The notes beneath the pieces were generated by a model that saw only the letters and a program-made list of their open reading frames with translations, had not been told where the DNA came from and made no database searches. A stretch of 64,000 bases of DNA from Actinomadura macra NBRC 14102 (GTDB lineage: Bacteria; Actinomycetota; Actinomycetes; Streptosporangiales; Streptosporangiaceae): positions 682,001-746,000 of the forward strand of contig NZ_BCQT01000006.1 of assembly GCF_001552215.1 (NCBI RefSeq), written 5' to 3'. Numbering within the stretch: position 1 is the first letter of the stretch; every line of letters starts with the position of its first letter. A program made the translations under genes and the position numbers. This document shows positions 42,482 through 50,744 of the stretch, piece after piece.

Positions 42482-42607
42482 ATGGCACAGGAAGCCACGG
42501 TGTACGAACCGCCCCTCATCGCCGAAGTCGGCGATTTCTCCGAGGTGACCATGAGGCAGGGCACCTGGGGATATGACGACTACGACCAGTGCTGGATCGA
42601 CTGCTAG
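42482..42607 (+). CDS. Lasso peptide precursor (41 aa)
   Basis: ATG 42482 with AAGGGAG upstream. The leader is residues 1-24, with the YxxPxLxxxGxF recognition pattern (YEPPLIAEVGDF) and Thr23 at the penultimate position. The predicted core is residues 25-41, RQGTWGYDDYDQCWIDC: Arg1, ring acceptor Asp8 (or Asp9), Cys13 and Cys17 at the end. LP2006 (Nocardiopsis) has the same length, Trp5-Gly6, an aromatic at 7, an acid at 8 and Cys at 13/17, but starts with Gly. An Arg first residue is unusual. The cyclase, RRE protein and leader peptidase follow on the same strand. Confidence 0.85.
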   Translation: MAQEATVYEPPLIAEVGDFSEVTMRQGTWGYDDYDQCWIDC

Positions 42608-42660
42608 TCGCCTTTCCTCCTGATCAACGTCGCCGAGCAATGCCTGACCGACCGGCGCGA

Positions 42661-42692
42661 GTGTGCCGGCGTCCACGACGACGCCGGCGCAC
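42661..42692 (+). terminator. Attenuator-like hairpin between precursor and cyclase
   Basis: GTGTGCCGGCGTC and GACGCCGGCGCAC form a 13-bp stem (one G-T) with a 6-base loop, 53 bases after the precursor stop and before the cyclase start. It probably lowers read-through so that precursor mRNA exceeds enzyme mRNA. Confidence 0.6.
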
Positions 42693-42740
42693 CTCCGGCC
42701 TTTCCGCACATGGACGACCGGGCCTTCGCGGCCGGAACCG

Positions 42741-44588
42741 ATGGAGTCTCCCTTGGAAATCTTGGCTCTTCCGGACCACGCCGCCGCGGAAGGAGTCGCC
42801 GGTGGTCTGGCCCGCCCACAGACCATTCCGCACGCGTCCGGGCGGCCCTGGATCGTGGGCCGTTGGTTGCCCGGAGAAGTCACCTGGGCGGCGGACCGCC
42901 GCTGCCGGGTGGCCGTCCTCGGCTGCGCGACGATCGACTCCGAAAGGCTGACCGCCGCCCTCCCCCGGATCCGCACCGTCGACGACGTGTCGCGGCTCGC
43001 CGGCTCGCTGTCCGGCAGCTTCCACGTGCTGGCGGCGGTGAACGGCGTCGTCCGCGCGCAGGGCAGCCTGTCGACCGCCTGCCAGATCTTCCATGCCCGG
43101 GTCGGTGAGGTCACCGTCGCCGCGAACGCCCCCGACCTCCTCGCCGACCTGACCGGCGCGCCCTTCGCGGAAGAGACGCTCGCCCTGCACCTGCTGGCCC
43201 CCGCGCCGCCCTACCCGCTCAACGAGAGAAGCCTCTGGCGGGGTGTGAAGGCCCTCCCCTTCGGCTGCTACCTCGAACTGGCCCTCGACGGAGCCGGTCG
43301 CGCAGTGCGCTGGTGGGCACCGCCGACACCGGAGACCCCGCTGGCCGAGGGCGCCGAACACGTACGCTCGGCGCTCGCCGACGCGGTGGCGGCGCGCGTG
43401 CGGCCCGGTGGCACGGTGAGCGCCGACCTGTCGGGCGGGCTCGACTCCACGAGCCTGTGCTTCCTGATGGCCGCGGCGGCGGCCGCCCCCGACGCGCCCC
43501 GCTTGATGACGATCCACCGCGAGTCACTCAACCAGGGCAACGACGATCTCTCGTGGGCGCGGCAGGCAGCGCGCGCGATGGCGGGCGTCCACCACGTCGT
43601 CCTCCCCGGGCAGCAGGTCCCCGGCATGTTCGCCGGCCTCGGCGAACCCGACTCCGACGCGGAGTCGCCGCTGACGCGTGTCCACGTACGGGCGAAGATC
43701 CGGCACACCGCCGCTGTCCTGGCCGAGCACGGGTCCACCCTGCACGTGACCGGCGATGGCGGTGACGAACTGTTCTACGCGGGCCCGTCGTTCCTGCACA
43801 CCCTCGCCCGCCGGCATCCCGTCCGATGGCTCCGCAACATGAGGGTCGACCGGTCCCTGCACCGGTGGCGGCTGACCGCCACGGTGCGCGAGGTCCTCAA
43901 CGGGCGCTCGTACGGGGAGTGGCTCTCGGCGTGCGCCGCGACGCTGACCGACCCGCTCCCCCGGCCGTCGCGGAGCCCCGAGATCGGCTGGGACGCCACG
44001 ATCAGGATGCCGGCGTGGGCCACACCGGCCGCGGTCGACGCCGTGCGCGCCCTCATCGACGCGGCCGAGGACGTCCAGCCGATGTCGCCGCTGCGCTGCG
44101 AGCACACGGCGCTGCGCGGGCTGCGCAAGGGAGGCGAGGTCATCCGGCGCACGGGACGCATCACCGGCCGGTACGGCATCTCCTGGCAGGCACCCTTCCT
44201 GGACGATCGGGTCATCGAGGCGGCGCTGTCCCTGCGCCTGGAGGACCGCGCCGCCACCGGCGCGTACAAGCCGGCCCTGGCGGCGGTCATGCGTGGGACC
44301 GTCCCCGATGCGATCCTCGCCCGGCGGACCAAGGCCGAGTTCAGCCAGGGCGTCTACACCGGCCTTCGCGAGAACCTTCCCGAACTGCTGGCGCTGTGCG
44401 ACGACATGCGGCTGGCCCGGCTCGGCCTGGTCGACGCCGACGCCTTCCGCGCGGCCCTGGTCGGCCTCTACCCCAACTCGCGCGGACTGCTCTTCCTCCA
44501 CCGCACGCTGGCGTGCGAAGTGTGGCTCAGGTCCGTGCCCGCGTCCGCCGCGCCCGCGGCGGCGTCCCCTACCGGAGGAACAGCATGA
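42741..44588 (+). CDS. Lasso peptide cyclase (asparagine synthetase-like, protein C)
   Basis: ATG 42741 gives 615 residues. The N-terminal region corresponds to a glutaminase domain without the catalytic Cys. The C-terminal synthetase domain has the PPi loop SGGLDST at about residue 231, HVTGDGGDELFYAGP, and late FLDDRVIEAALSLRLEDRAATGAYKPALAAVM. Lasso cyclases adenylate the ring Asp/Glu side chain of the core and join it to the N-terminal amine. It overlaps the RRE gene start by four bases. Confidence 0.9.
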   Translation: MESPLEILALPDHAAAEGVAGGLARPQTIPHASGRPWIVGRWLPGEVTWAADRRCRVAVLGCATIDSERLTAALPRIRTVDDVSRLAGSLSGSFHVLAAVNGVVRAQGSLSTACQIFHARVGEVTVAANAPDLLADLTGAPFAEETLALHLLAPAPPYPLNERSLWRGVKALPFGCYLELALDGAGRAVRWWAPPTPETPLAEGAEHVRSALADAVAARVRPGGTVSADLSGGLDSTSLCFLMAAAAAAPDAPRLMTIHRESLNQGNDDLSWARQAARAMAGVHHVVLPGQQVPGMFAGLGEPDSDAESPLTRVHVRAKIRHTAAVLAEHGSTLHVTGDGGDELFYAGPSFLHTLARRHPVRWLRNMRVDRSLHRWRLTATVREVLNGRSYGEWLSACAATLTDPLPRPSRSPEIGWDATIRMPAWATPAAVDAVRALIDAAEDVQPMSPLRCEHTALRGLRKGGEVIRRTGRITGRYGISWQAPFLDDRVIEAALSLRLEDRAATGAYKPALAAVMRGTVPDAILARRTKAEFSQGVYTGLRENLPELLALCDDMRLARLGLVDADAFRAALVGLYPNSRGLLFLHRTLACEVWLRSVPASAAPAAASPTGGTA

Positions 44589-44842
44589 AGGGGCTCCTTT
44601 CACGGCACGTCTCGATGACCGAGACCGAGAACGGCATGGTCCTGCTCGACGAGCGCAGCGGCCGCTACTTCCAGCTCAACGGCACCGGCGCCACCGTCGT
44701 ACGGATGCTCGGCGAGGCGGCGACGGTCGAGGACGTCATCGCCCGGCTCGCACGGGACCATCCCGCGCAGGCCGAACGGGTACCCGCCGACGTGCGGGCG
44801 CTCCTGGACTCGCTGCGCTCGGCACGATTGATCACCTCATGA
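44585..44842 (+). CDS. Lasso RRE protein (PqqD-like, B1)
   Basis: The start overlaps the cyclase stop (ATGA); 85 residues with the PqqD fold: SMTETENGMVLLDERSGRYFQLNGTGATVVRML, then VEDVIARLARDHP and VPADVRALLDSLRSARLI. It binds the leader (YxxPxLxxxGxF) and delivers the precursor to the B2 peptidase. It is a stand-alone protein, as in actinomycete clusters. Confidence 0.92.
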   Translation: MKGLLSRHVSMTETENGMVLLDERSGRYFQLNGTGATVVRMLGEAATVEDVIARLARDHPAQAERVPADVRALLDSLRSARLITS

Positions 44843-45255
44843 CCATGCCCGTGGTCCTCGAACGGGCCGACCGGGTGCCGCCACGGCGCCGTGCCGCCGC
44901 GCGGGTCGCGGTCGTCCTGGCGGCGCTGGTGATCCGGCTGCGTCCCCGGTTCCTGCGCCGGTTCCTGCGCGCGGTGAGCCGCGGCGCCCGCCCGGCCACG
45001 ATCACCCAGGCACAGGCCGCCCGCGACGCCGTCGTCTCCGTGAGCGTGCGGTGCGCCGGACAGGGCTGCCTCCAGCGATCGGTGGCCACCGTGCTGCTCT
45101 GCCGGCTGAGCGGCACCTGGCCCGACTGGTGCACCGGGGTCATGACCCAGCCCTTCCGGGCGCATGCGTGGGTGGAGGTCGCGGGCGTCTCGATCGGAGA
45201 GGGGACGGGAATGCCGCCGTTTCACAAGGTCATGACCGTTTCGGTCGAGGGCTGA
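44839..45255 (+). CDS. Lasso leader peptidase (transglutaminase-like, B2)
   Basis: The start overlaps the B1 stop; 138 residues. The catalytic Cys77 lies in GQGCLQRSVATVLLCRL and His109 in RAHAWVEV, as in lasso B2 proteins; the N-terminal 60 residues are basic helices. It cleaves the leader after residue 24 so that the new amine can be cyclised. Confidence 0.9.
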   Translation: MTMPVVLERADRVPPRRRAAARVAVVLAALVIRLRPRFLRRFLRAVSRGARPATITQAQAARDAVVSVSVRCAGQGCLQRSVATVLLCRLSGTWPDWCTGVMTQPFRAHAWVEVAGVSIGEGTGMPPFHKVMTVSVEG

Positions 45256-45869
45256 TGTTCCCTCACCGAGAACCATCCGCGAGGACGGGTATGGAGTTCT
45301 ACTTTCTGCTCGGCGCCAGGTGCCTGCTCATAACGGTCTTCACGGTCGCGGTGTTCACCAAGCGGCGCAGCGCCGCCCGATTCGCTCATTTCTGTACGAC
45401 GGTACGCAACCTGACCATGTTCTCCGAGAGAGCCGCCGTGCGCGCGGCGGCGTTCGTGCTCGGCTGCGAGACCGCGGTCGCGGTCCTGCTGCTGCTCCCG
45501 ATCCACCGGATCGGTTTCGTACTCGCCGCGGGCCTCCTTTCGCTGTTCATCGCCGTGGTGTTCCGTGCGGTGCGCGGCGGCGTGTTCGCCGAATGCGGCT
45601 GCTTCGGCGGACGGAGCGCCCTGCTGAGCTACCCGCTGATCGTCCGCAACGTCCTGCTCCTGGCGTTCGCCGTACCGGGTGCGCTACTCGCCCCGGCCGG
45701 CCCGCCGTCCCTTGATCCGCTCCCGACAGGGCTCGCCCTGATCACCGGTTTCCTCGCCGCCTGGACGCTCATCCGCTACTACGACGTCCTGGTCGGCAAG
45801 CTGCTGCGCAGGCTGCACCCGGCCCGCCCCGGCACCGCCGTGACGACCGCGAACACGGTCGGGCGATGA
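45255..45869 (+). CDS. MauE/DoxX-like membrane protein in the lasso cluster
   Basis: ATG 45255 overlaps the B2 stop by one base; ATG 45291 is an alternative giving 192 residues. Four or five spans are seen (LGARCLLITVFTVAVFTK; AAAFVLGCETAVAVLLLL; VLAAGLLSLFIAVVFRAV; VLLLAFAVPGAL) with the motif FAECGCFGG between spans 3 and 4. MauE proteins carry this Cys pair and support disulphide formation in methylamine dehydrogenase. In this cluster it could oxidise Cys13-Cys17 of the lasso core (inference). Confidence 0.8.
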   Translation: MFPHREPSARTGMEFYFLLGARCLLITVFTVAVFTKRRSAARFAHFCTTVRNLTMFSERAAVRAAAFVLGCETAVAVLLLLPIHRIGFVLAAGLLSLFIAVVFRAVRGGVFAECGCFGGRSALLSYPLIVRNVLLLAFAVPGALLAPAGPPSLDPLPTGLALITGFLAAWTLIRYYDVLVGKLLRRLHPARPGTAVTTANTVGR

Positions 45870-46897
45870 GCAGGACCGGTGGTCGCGGGCTGACGGCCGT
45901 CCCCGGGCCGGTGATCGAGGTCACCGGCGTCGAGAAGCGTTTCGACCGGGTCGTCGCGCTCCACGGCGTCGACCTCGCCGTCCCGCGGGGCACGGTGCAC
46001 GGGCTGCTGGGCCACAACGGCGCGGGCAAGAGCACGCTGATCAACATCCTGGCGACGCAGATCCGGCCGAGCCGCGGCACCGCCCGGGTGGCCGGCTACG
46101 ACGTGGTCGGCGAGGCCCCGCAGGTCCGCCGCCGCATCGGCCTCACCGGCCAGTCCGCCACGCTCGACGAGCGGATCTCCGGCCGCGACAACCTGGTGCT
46201 CATCGCCCGGTTGCTGGGCGCCCGGAGCCGCCAGGCCCGCGCCCGCGCCGACGAACTCCTCGAATCGTTCCGGCTCACCGACGCCGCGAAGCGCCAGGCG
46301 CGCACGTACTCGGGCGGTATGCAGCGGCGGCTGGACCTGGCCGCCTGCCTGGTCGGCCGCCCCGAGGTGATCTTCCTGGACGAGCCGACGACCGGGCTCG
46401 ACCCCGAGAGCCGCCTCACGACCTGGCAGGTCGTTCGGGACGTCGTCCGCGACGGCAGCACGGTCGTGCTGACCACGCAGTACCTGGAGGAGGCCGACCG
46501 GCTGGCCGACACCATCACCGTCCTGGCGCGGGGCGGCGTGGTCGCGTCCGGTACACCCGCCGACCTCAAGGCCCGGGTGGGCGGCCGCACGGTGACGGTC
46601 ACGCTCGCGGCTCCGACCCGGCTGGCCGCGTGCGTCCAATGCCTGCGGGGCGCGGGCCTGCGTTCGACCCCGGACGACACCCGCACCAAGGTGACCGTCC
46701 CGGTCGGGTCGGCCCGCGACACCGCGGCGATCGTCCGGACACTCGACGACGCGGGCATCGAGGTCGCCGAACTGCTGCTGGCCGAACCGTCACTGGACGA
46801 GGTCTACCTGTCCCTGACCGCACGGCCCCCCGCCGAGGCACCCGAACGCACCAGGGTGTCATCGCCCCACTCCGTCCGGCGATCTCGACGCGAATAG
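45866..46897 (+). CDS. ABC exporter ATPase, DrrA type
   Basis: The start overlaps the preceding stop (ATGA); 343 residues. Walker A GHNGAGKST, signature YSGGMQRRLDLAACLVGRP and Walker B EVIFLDEPTTGLDPES are intact, followed by the C-terminal extension typical of DrrA (EVAELLLAEPSLDEVYLSLTA). It energises export, here presumably of the mature lasso peptide, and also provides self-protection. Confidence 0.9.
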   Translation: MSRTGGRGLTAVPGPVIEVTGVEKRFDRVVALHGVDLAVPRGTVHGLLGHNGAGKSTLINILATQIRPSRGTARVAGYDVVGEAPQVRRRIGLTGQSATLDERISGRDNLVLIARLLGARSRQARARADELLESFRLTDAAKRQARTYSGGMQRRLDLAACLVGRPEVIFLDEPTTGLDPESRLTTWQVVRDVVRDGSTVVLTTQYLEEADRLADTITVLARGGVVASGTPADLKARVGGRTVTVTLAAPTRLAACVQCLRGAGLRSTPDDTRTKVTVPVGSARDTAAIVRTLDDAGIEVAELLLAEPSLDEVYLSLTARPPAEAPERTRVSSPHSVRRSRRE

Positions 46898-46908
46898 GAG
46901 GACTCCCG

Positions 46909-47751
46909 GTGTCGATCACAACGTCCACGGCCAAGACGGCGCCACCACCGGCGGCCGATGCGGGCGTGGCCTGGACGGGCAGCGGACGCGCCAACCAGAT
47001 CCTCGTCCTGACCGCGCGCTCGCTGCGGGCGCTGGTGTTGGAGCCGCGGGTGCTCCTCACCAGCATGCTGACCCCGCTGCTGATGCTGGTGGTGTTCAGC
47101 CAGATCTTCGTCAGCGTCGCGGCGACCCCCGGCTTTCCCGCAGGGGTCGCCTACATCGACTATCTGCTGCCGGCCATCATGGTGAACACCGCGATGCAGT
47201 CCGCCCTCCAGACCGGTATCGCGCTGACCCACGAGATGCGCGACGGCATCATCACGCGGCTCCGGTCGCTTCCGGTGTGGCCGGGGTCGATCCTCATCGG
47301 ACGCAGCCTCGCCGAGTTGGTCCGCGGCGCGATCCGGCTCACCTTCCTGCTGGCCTTCGCCTTGCTGCTGTTCGGGTTCCGGCCGAGCGGCGGACCCGTC
47401 GGGGTGCTGACCGCGATGGCGCTGGCCCTGGTCGTCGGGGGAGGTCTCGGCTGGGTCTTCATCGCCCTGGCCTGCTGGATGCGGCACATCGAGCTGGTCC
47501 AGAACCTGTCGGGCATGGTGACGCTCGTTCTGATGTTCGGCTCGAACGCGTTCGTCCCGATCGGCAGCCTGCCCGGCTGGCTCCAGGTGATCGCGACGCT
47601 GAACCCGATGAGCTACGGCATCGCCGCGGCCCGCGACCTCACCCTCGGCCACCCGGCCACCGGCGGTGCGGCTCTCGCGTTGGGCGCCAGCCTCACGGTC
47701 GCCACGCTGGCCGCCGCCATCGCCGTCCGCGGTTTCCAACGCCCCGCCTAG
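46909..47751 (+). CDS. ABC exporter permease, DrrB type
   Basis: GTG 46909 has AGGAGG eight bases upstream; 280 residues with six spans of the ABC-2 family. LVLEPRVLLTSMLTPLLMLVVFSQIF at the start, GFRPSGG and MVTLVLMFGSNAFVPIGSLPGWLQ with LNPMSYGIAAARDL near the end are DrrB/ABC-2 signatures. It pairs with the ATPase 11 bases upstream and ends the lasso operon. Confidence 0.9.
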   Translation: MSITTSTAKTAPPPAADAGVAWTGSGRANQILVLTARSLRALVLEPRVLLTSMLTPLLMLVVFSQIFVSVAATPGFPAGVAYIDYLLPAIMVNTAMQSALQTGIALTHEMRDGIITRLRSLPVWPGSILIGRSLAELVRGAIRLTFLLAFALLLFGFRPSGGPVGVLTAMALALVVGGGLGWVFIALACWMRHIELVQNLSGMVTLVLMFGSNAFVPIGSLPGWLQVIATLNPMSYGIAAARDLTLGHPATGGAALALGASLTVATLAAAIAVRGFQRPA

Positions 47752-48148
47752 GTGTGTCGCACAGCTGCCTCAGCCCCGGCACGGGGGCATCACCTGGCTG
47801 GTGAGGCGCCGTTGGAGGCGAGCCTCGCCGGTCAGAACGCGGAGCATGTCGCGCTCGCCTGGGCCTGGTCAGAGTGCGGGCCGCCAGGCGAGCACCGCGG
47901 GCCGGGGCTTTGAGGCACTGCCTGATCCCTGCCTCGTTTTCGGCCATGGACTCGGGTGTCTCGCGGACTCGATATCGGTCGGTGACAAGATCGGGGACAG
48001 ACGTCCGGGGTGCGCCCTTTGTGAGGCACACCCCGGATCGAGAATGCAACTGTGGAAAGGCAGCCCTTGCCTGGGGCAGCCCCCGGGCTGGACCCTCCGC
48101 TGGTCACGCCCGGCACTGCTGCACCAGCCGGGCATCCGGCTCAGGTGC
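47752..48148. other. Intergenic, convergent ends of lasso operon and sugar ABC operon
   Basis: No gene. A hairpin at 48004-48037 (TCCGGGGTGCGCC against GGCACACCCCGGA, one mismatch) is the likely bidirectional terminator. Confidence 0.5.
48004..48037. terminator. Terminator between convergent operons
   Basis: Stem of 8-9 plus 3 bp around a C-A mismatch with loop CTTTGTGA, between the DrrB and sugar ATPase gene ends. Confidence 0.55.
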
Positions 48149-49654
48149 CTATTGTCGTTCTCCTGTGTTCGAGATCCGGACGATCGCGTGCTGGTCGAGA
48201 TCGTCGCCGGACAGGCGCGCGGCTACCTTGCCGCGGTGGAATACCAGGACGCGGTGGCAGATCATGGCGAGCTCCTCCACGTCGGTGGAGGCGAGGAGGA
48301 CCACGGCACCGTCCGCGGCGGCGGCGCGGATCAGGTCGTGGATCTCGGCCTTCGCCCCCACGTCCACACCGCGGGTGGGGTCGTCGAGCAGCAGGACCGC
48401 CGGCGCCGCGTCGAGCCACTTCGCCAGCACCACCTTCTGCTGGTTCCCGCCGGACAGCAGGCCGGTTCGCTGCTCGATGTCCCGGCATCGGATCCGGAGC
48501 CGTTCGACGTGTCCGCGCGCCCGTTCCCGCAGCACCGAACGGCGCACGATCACGCCGTCACGGCTCAGCCCGATCGCGCGCACCTGGCCGATGTTCTCCC
48601 AGATCGGCTGGTCCAACATCAGCCCGCGCCCGCGCCGGTCGCCGGAGACCACCGCGACCCCCGCCGCGATCGCCCGGCGCAGCCCGCGCGGCACCGGGCG
48701 GTCACCGGGCAACCGGACGGTCCCGTGGGCCGGGCGACGGAGCCCGGCGACGAGTTCGAGGACCGCCAGGTGGCCCGCGCCGGCCAGGCCGGCGACCCCG
48801 ACGATCTCCCCGGCCGACACCCGCAGGTCGACCTCGCTCATTACGCCCTCGACGGACACCCCGTCGAGCCGCAGCTCCCTGCTCTGCTCGCCGCGCGACA
48901 CCGACGGCGGGGGCGGTGCCGTTTCCCGTTCGGGACGGGGACCCAGCATCGCCGACACGATGTCGTCGATGCTCAGCGTCGACCGGTCGGCGCCCTCCAG
49001 CACCGCCTGGCCGTCCCTCAGCACCGTGATCACGTCGCAGAGCTGCATGACCTCCTCAAGGATGTGGGAGACGAAGACCACTCCCACCTGCCGGTCCCGC
49101 AGCACCTGGAGGATGCCGAGCAGCCGGTCCGAGCCGTCCTGGTCGAGCGCCGAGGTCGGCTCGTCCAGGACGAGGACGCGCGGCTGGGCGATCAGCGCCC
49201 GGGCGATCTCGACGAGCTGCCGCTGTCCGAGGGAGAGGTCCCTGACCAGCGTGCGGAGGTCCACGTCCAATCCGAGACTGGCAAGGATCGGCTGGGCGGC
49301 CTCGACCATCGCACGCCGGTCCAGGAACGGACCGCGGAGCGGTTTGCGGACCGGGTAGAGGTTGGCGAGCACGTCGAGGTCGGGAAACAGGTTCAGCTCC
49401 TGCGACACGACCGCCACGCCGTGGCGCACGGCGTCGAACGTGTCGTTGAAGGCGACGGGCTTGCCGTCCAGGGTGAGGGTGCCCGCGTCCGGCCGGATCG
49501 TCCCGGACAGCACCTTCACCATGGTCGACTTCCCGGCTCCGTTCTCGCCGAGGAGCGCGTGCACCGAGCCCGCCTCGACACTGATCGTGCCGTTCGAGAG
49601 CGCCGTGACACCGCCGTAGGACTTGCTGATGTCCCGTGCCTGAAGTACCGCCAT
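48149..49654 (-). CDS. Sugar ABC transporter ATPase (RbsA/XylG type, two domains)
   Basis: The 501-residue protein has two ATPase halves. The first: Walker A GENGAGKST, signature LSLGQRQLVEIARAL, Walker B VLVLDEPTSALD. In the second: Walker A is degenerate (GLAGAGHLAVLE), signature LLSGGNQQKVVLAKW and Walker B VLLLDDPTRGVD are present. This asymmetry is normal for RbsA-type ATPases. It is the last gene after the binding protein (five-base gap) and permease. Confidence 0.93.
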   Translation of the reverse strand: MAVLQARDISKSYGGVTALSNGTISVEAGSVHALLGENGAGKSTMVKVLSGTIRPDAGTLTLDGKPVAFNDTFDAVRHGVAVVSQELNLFPDLDVLANLYPVRKPLRGPFLDRRAMVEAAQPILASLGLDVDLRTLVRDLSLGQRQLVEIARALIAQPRVLVLDEPTSALDQDGSDRLLGILQVLRDRQVGVVFVSHILEEVMQLCDVITVLRDGQAVLEGADRSTLSIDDIVSAMLGPRPERETAPPPPSVSRGEQSRELRLDGVSVEGVMSEVDLRVSAGEIVGVAGLAGAGHLAVLELVAGLRRPAHGTVRLPGDRPVPRGLRRAIAAGVAVVSGDRRGRGLMLDQPIWENIGQVRAIGLSRDGVIVRRSVLRERARGHVERLRIRCRDIEQRTGLLSGGNQQKVVLAKWLDAAPAVLLLDDPTRGVDVGAKAEIHDLIRAAAADGAVVLLASTDVEELAMICHRVLVFHRGKVAARLSGDDLDQHAIVRISNTGERQ

Positions 49655-49659
49655 GACGC

Positions 49660-50724
49660 TCAGTTCGCCTGGTTGAGCGGCTTGAGGTACTTACCCGGGT
49701 CGGCGAGCTGCTGCTGGGTGATCGCCTTGAAGTAGGCGGTCCGGCTCTGCTCGTTGGCCTGCCGCTTCATGATCTCGTCGATGTTGGACGAGTTGATGAC
49801 CAGCGTGCCCGGGTTCCACCAGCCCTCCGGCAGCTTGGTGCCCTTGCGCTTGTGGTCGATCATCAGCTGGAGCGCCACATAGCCCTTCAGCCAGTGCTCG
49901 GGGGAGGACAGGGCGAACAGCGATCCGTCCTTGACGGCCTTCAGCGCGGCCGGGTCGATGTCGCACGAGCCGGCCAGGAACTTGCGCCCGGTCTGCTTCT
50001 GGATCAGCGGCAGCGAGACACCGTCCTGACCGCCGACCCCGAGGAACGCGATGGCCTTCGGGTTCGCCTTGACGATCGAGTTCCAGGCGTTGTAGTTGTC
50101 GGTGGGCTCGGACTTGGAATCGAACGGCCCCTTGATCGTCAGGCCGGGGCGCTCCTTCTTGATCACCGCGGTCAGTCCCTCGATGCGCTGTTCGAGCAGC
50201 CGCAGGCCGGGGATGTCGTTGCCGATCACGACCTCGCCCTTGGCGTCCGCTGGGAGCTTCTTGATGAACTCCTGGCCGAGCGCCGTTCCGACCTCGGTGT
50301 TGCTGTTGCCGACGAACAGCTTGGTCTTCGTTCCGGGCGGCGGAGCGGCGTCCACCGCGACGGTCGGGACGCCGTCGTCGTCGGCCTGGACGAGCGGGCG
50401 CACGAACAGGTCGGGGGCGAGGCTCTGCAGGCCGAGCCCGTCCTTGGAGTTCCGGATCGCGGAACGGAAGAGCTGGACCTGGGCGGGCCCGTTGACGCCG
50501 GTCGGCGCGGCCGCGTTGAGGGTGACCTTGCCGTCCGCGGCGGCCGCCGCCTTGGCGCCGAACGCCATTTCCTGGAATGGGTTCTGCGTTGTGCTGGCGT
50601 AGATGAAGCCCATCTTCAGCGTGCCGGTCTTCTTTCCGGAACCGCCGGAGTCGCTCGTCCCGCACGCGGTGAGCGCGACCGAACCGATCAGCACGGTGGT
50701 CAGGGTAAGAGATCTGATCTTCAC
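49660..50724 (-). CDS. Sugar ABC transporter substrate-binding lipoprotein (RbsB type)
   Basis: The 354-residue protein has a lipoprotein signal (TTVLIGSVALTACGTS; Cys21) and a type I periplasmic-binding fold of the ribose/galactose group (LKMGFIYASTTQNPFQEM, LQSLAPDLFVRPL for the sugar-1 site, VVIGNDIPGLRLLEQRIEGL, FLGVGGQDGVSLPLI). The ligand is unknown: no sugar kinase or isomerase is adjacent, so it could bind an autoinducer-like or other compound. Confidence 0.9.
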   Translation of the reverse strand: MKIRSLTLTTVLIGSVALTACGTSDSGGSGKKTGTLKMGFIYASTTQNPFQEMAFGAKAAAAADGKVTLNAAAPTGVNGPAQVQLFRSAIRNSKDGLGLQSLAPDLFVRPLVQADDDGVPTVAVDAAPPPGTKTKLFVGNSNTEVGTALGQEFIKKLPADAKGEVVIGNDIPGLRLLEQRIEGLTAVIKKERPGLTIKGPFDSKSEPTDNYNAWNSIVKANPKAIAFLGVGGQDGVSLPLIQKQTGRKFLAGSCDIDPAALKAVKDGSLFALSSPEHWLKGYVALQLMIDHKRKGTKLPEGWWNPGTLVINSSNIDEIMKRQANEQSRTAYFKAITQQQLADPGKYLKPLNQAN

Positions 50725-50744
50725 GTTGCCCTCCTCAGAGGTGT

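Noticed and set aside
43000..47750. Long open frames opposite and within the lasso genes
   Set aside because: Shadows of GC-rich coding DNA; overlapping real genes have full family motifs.
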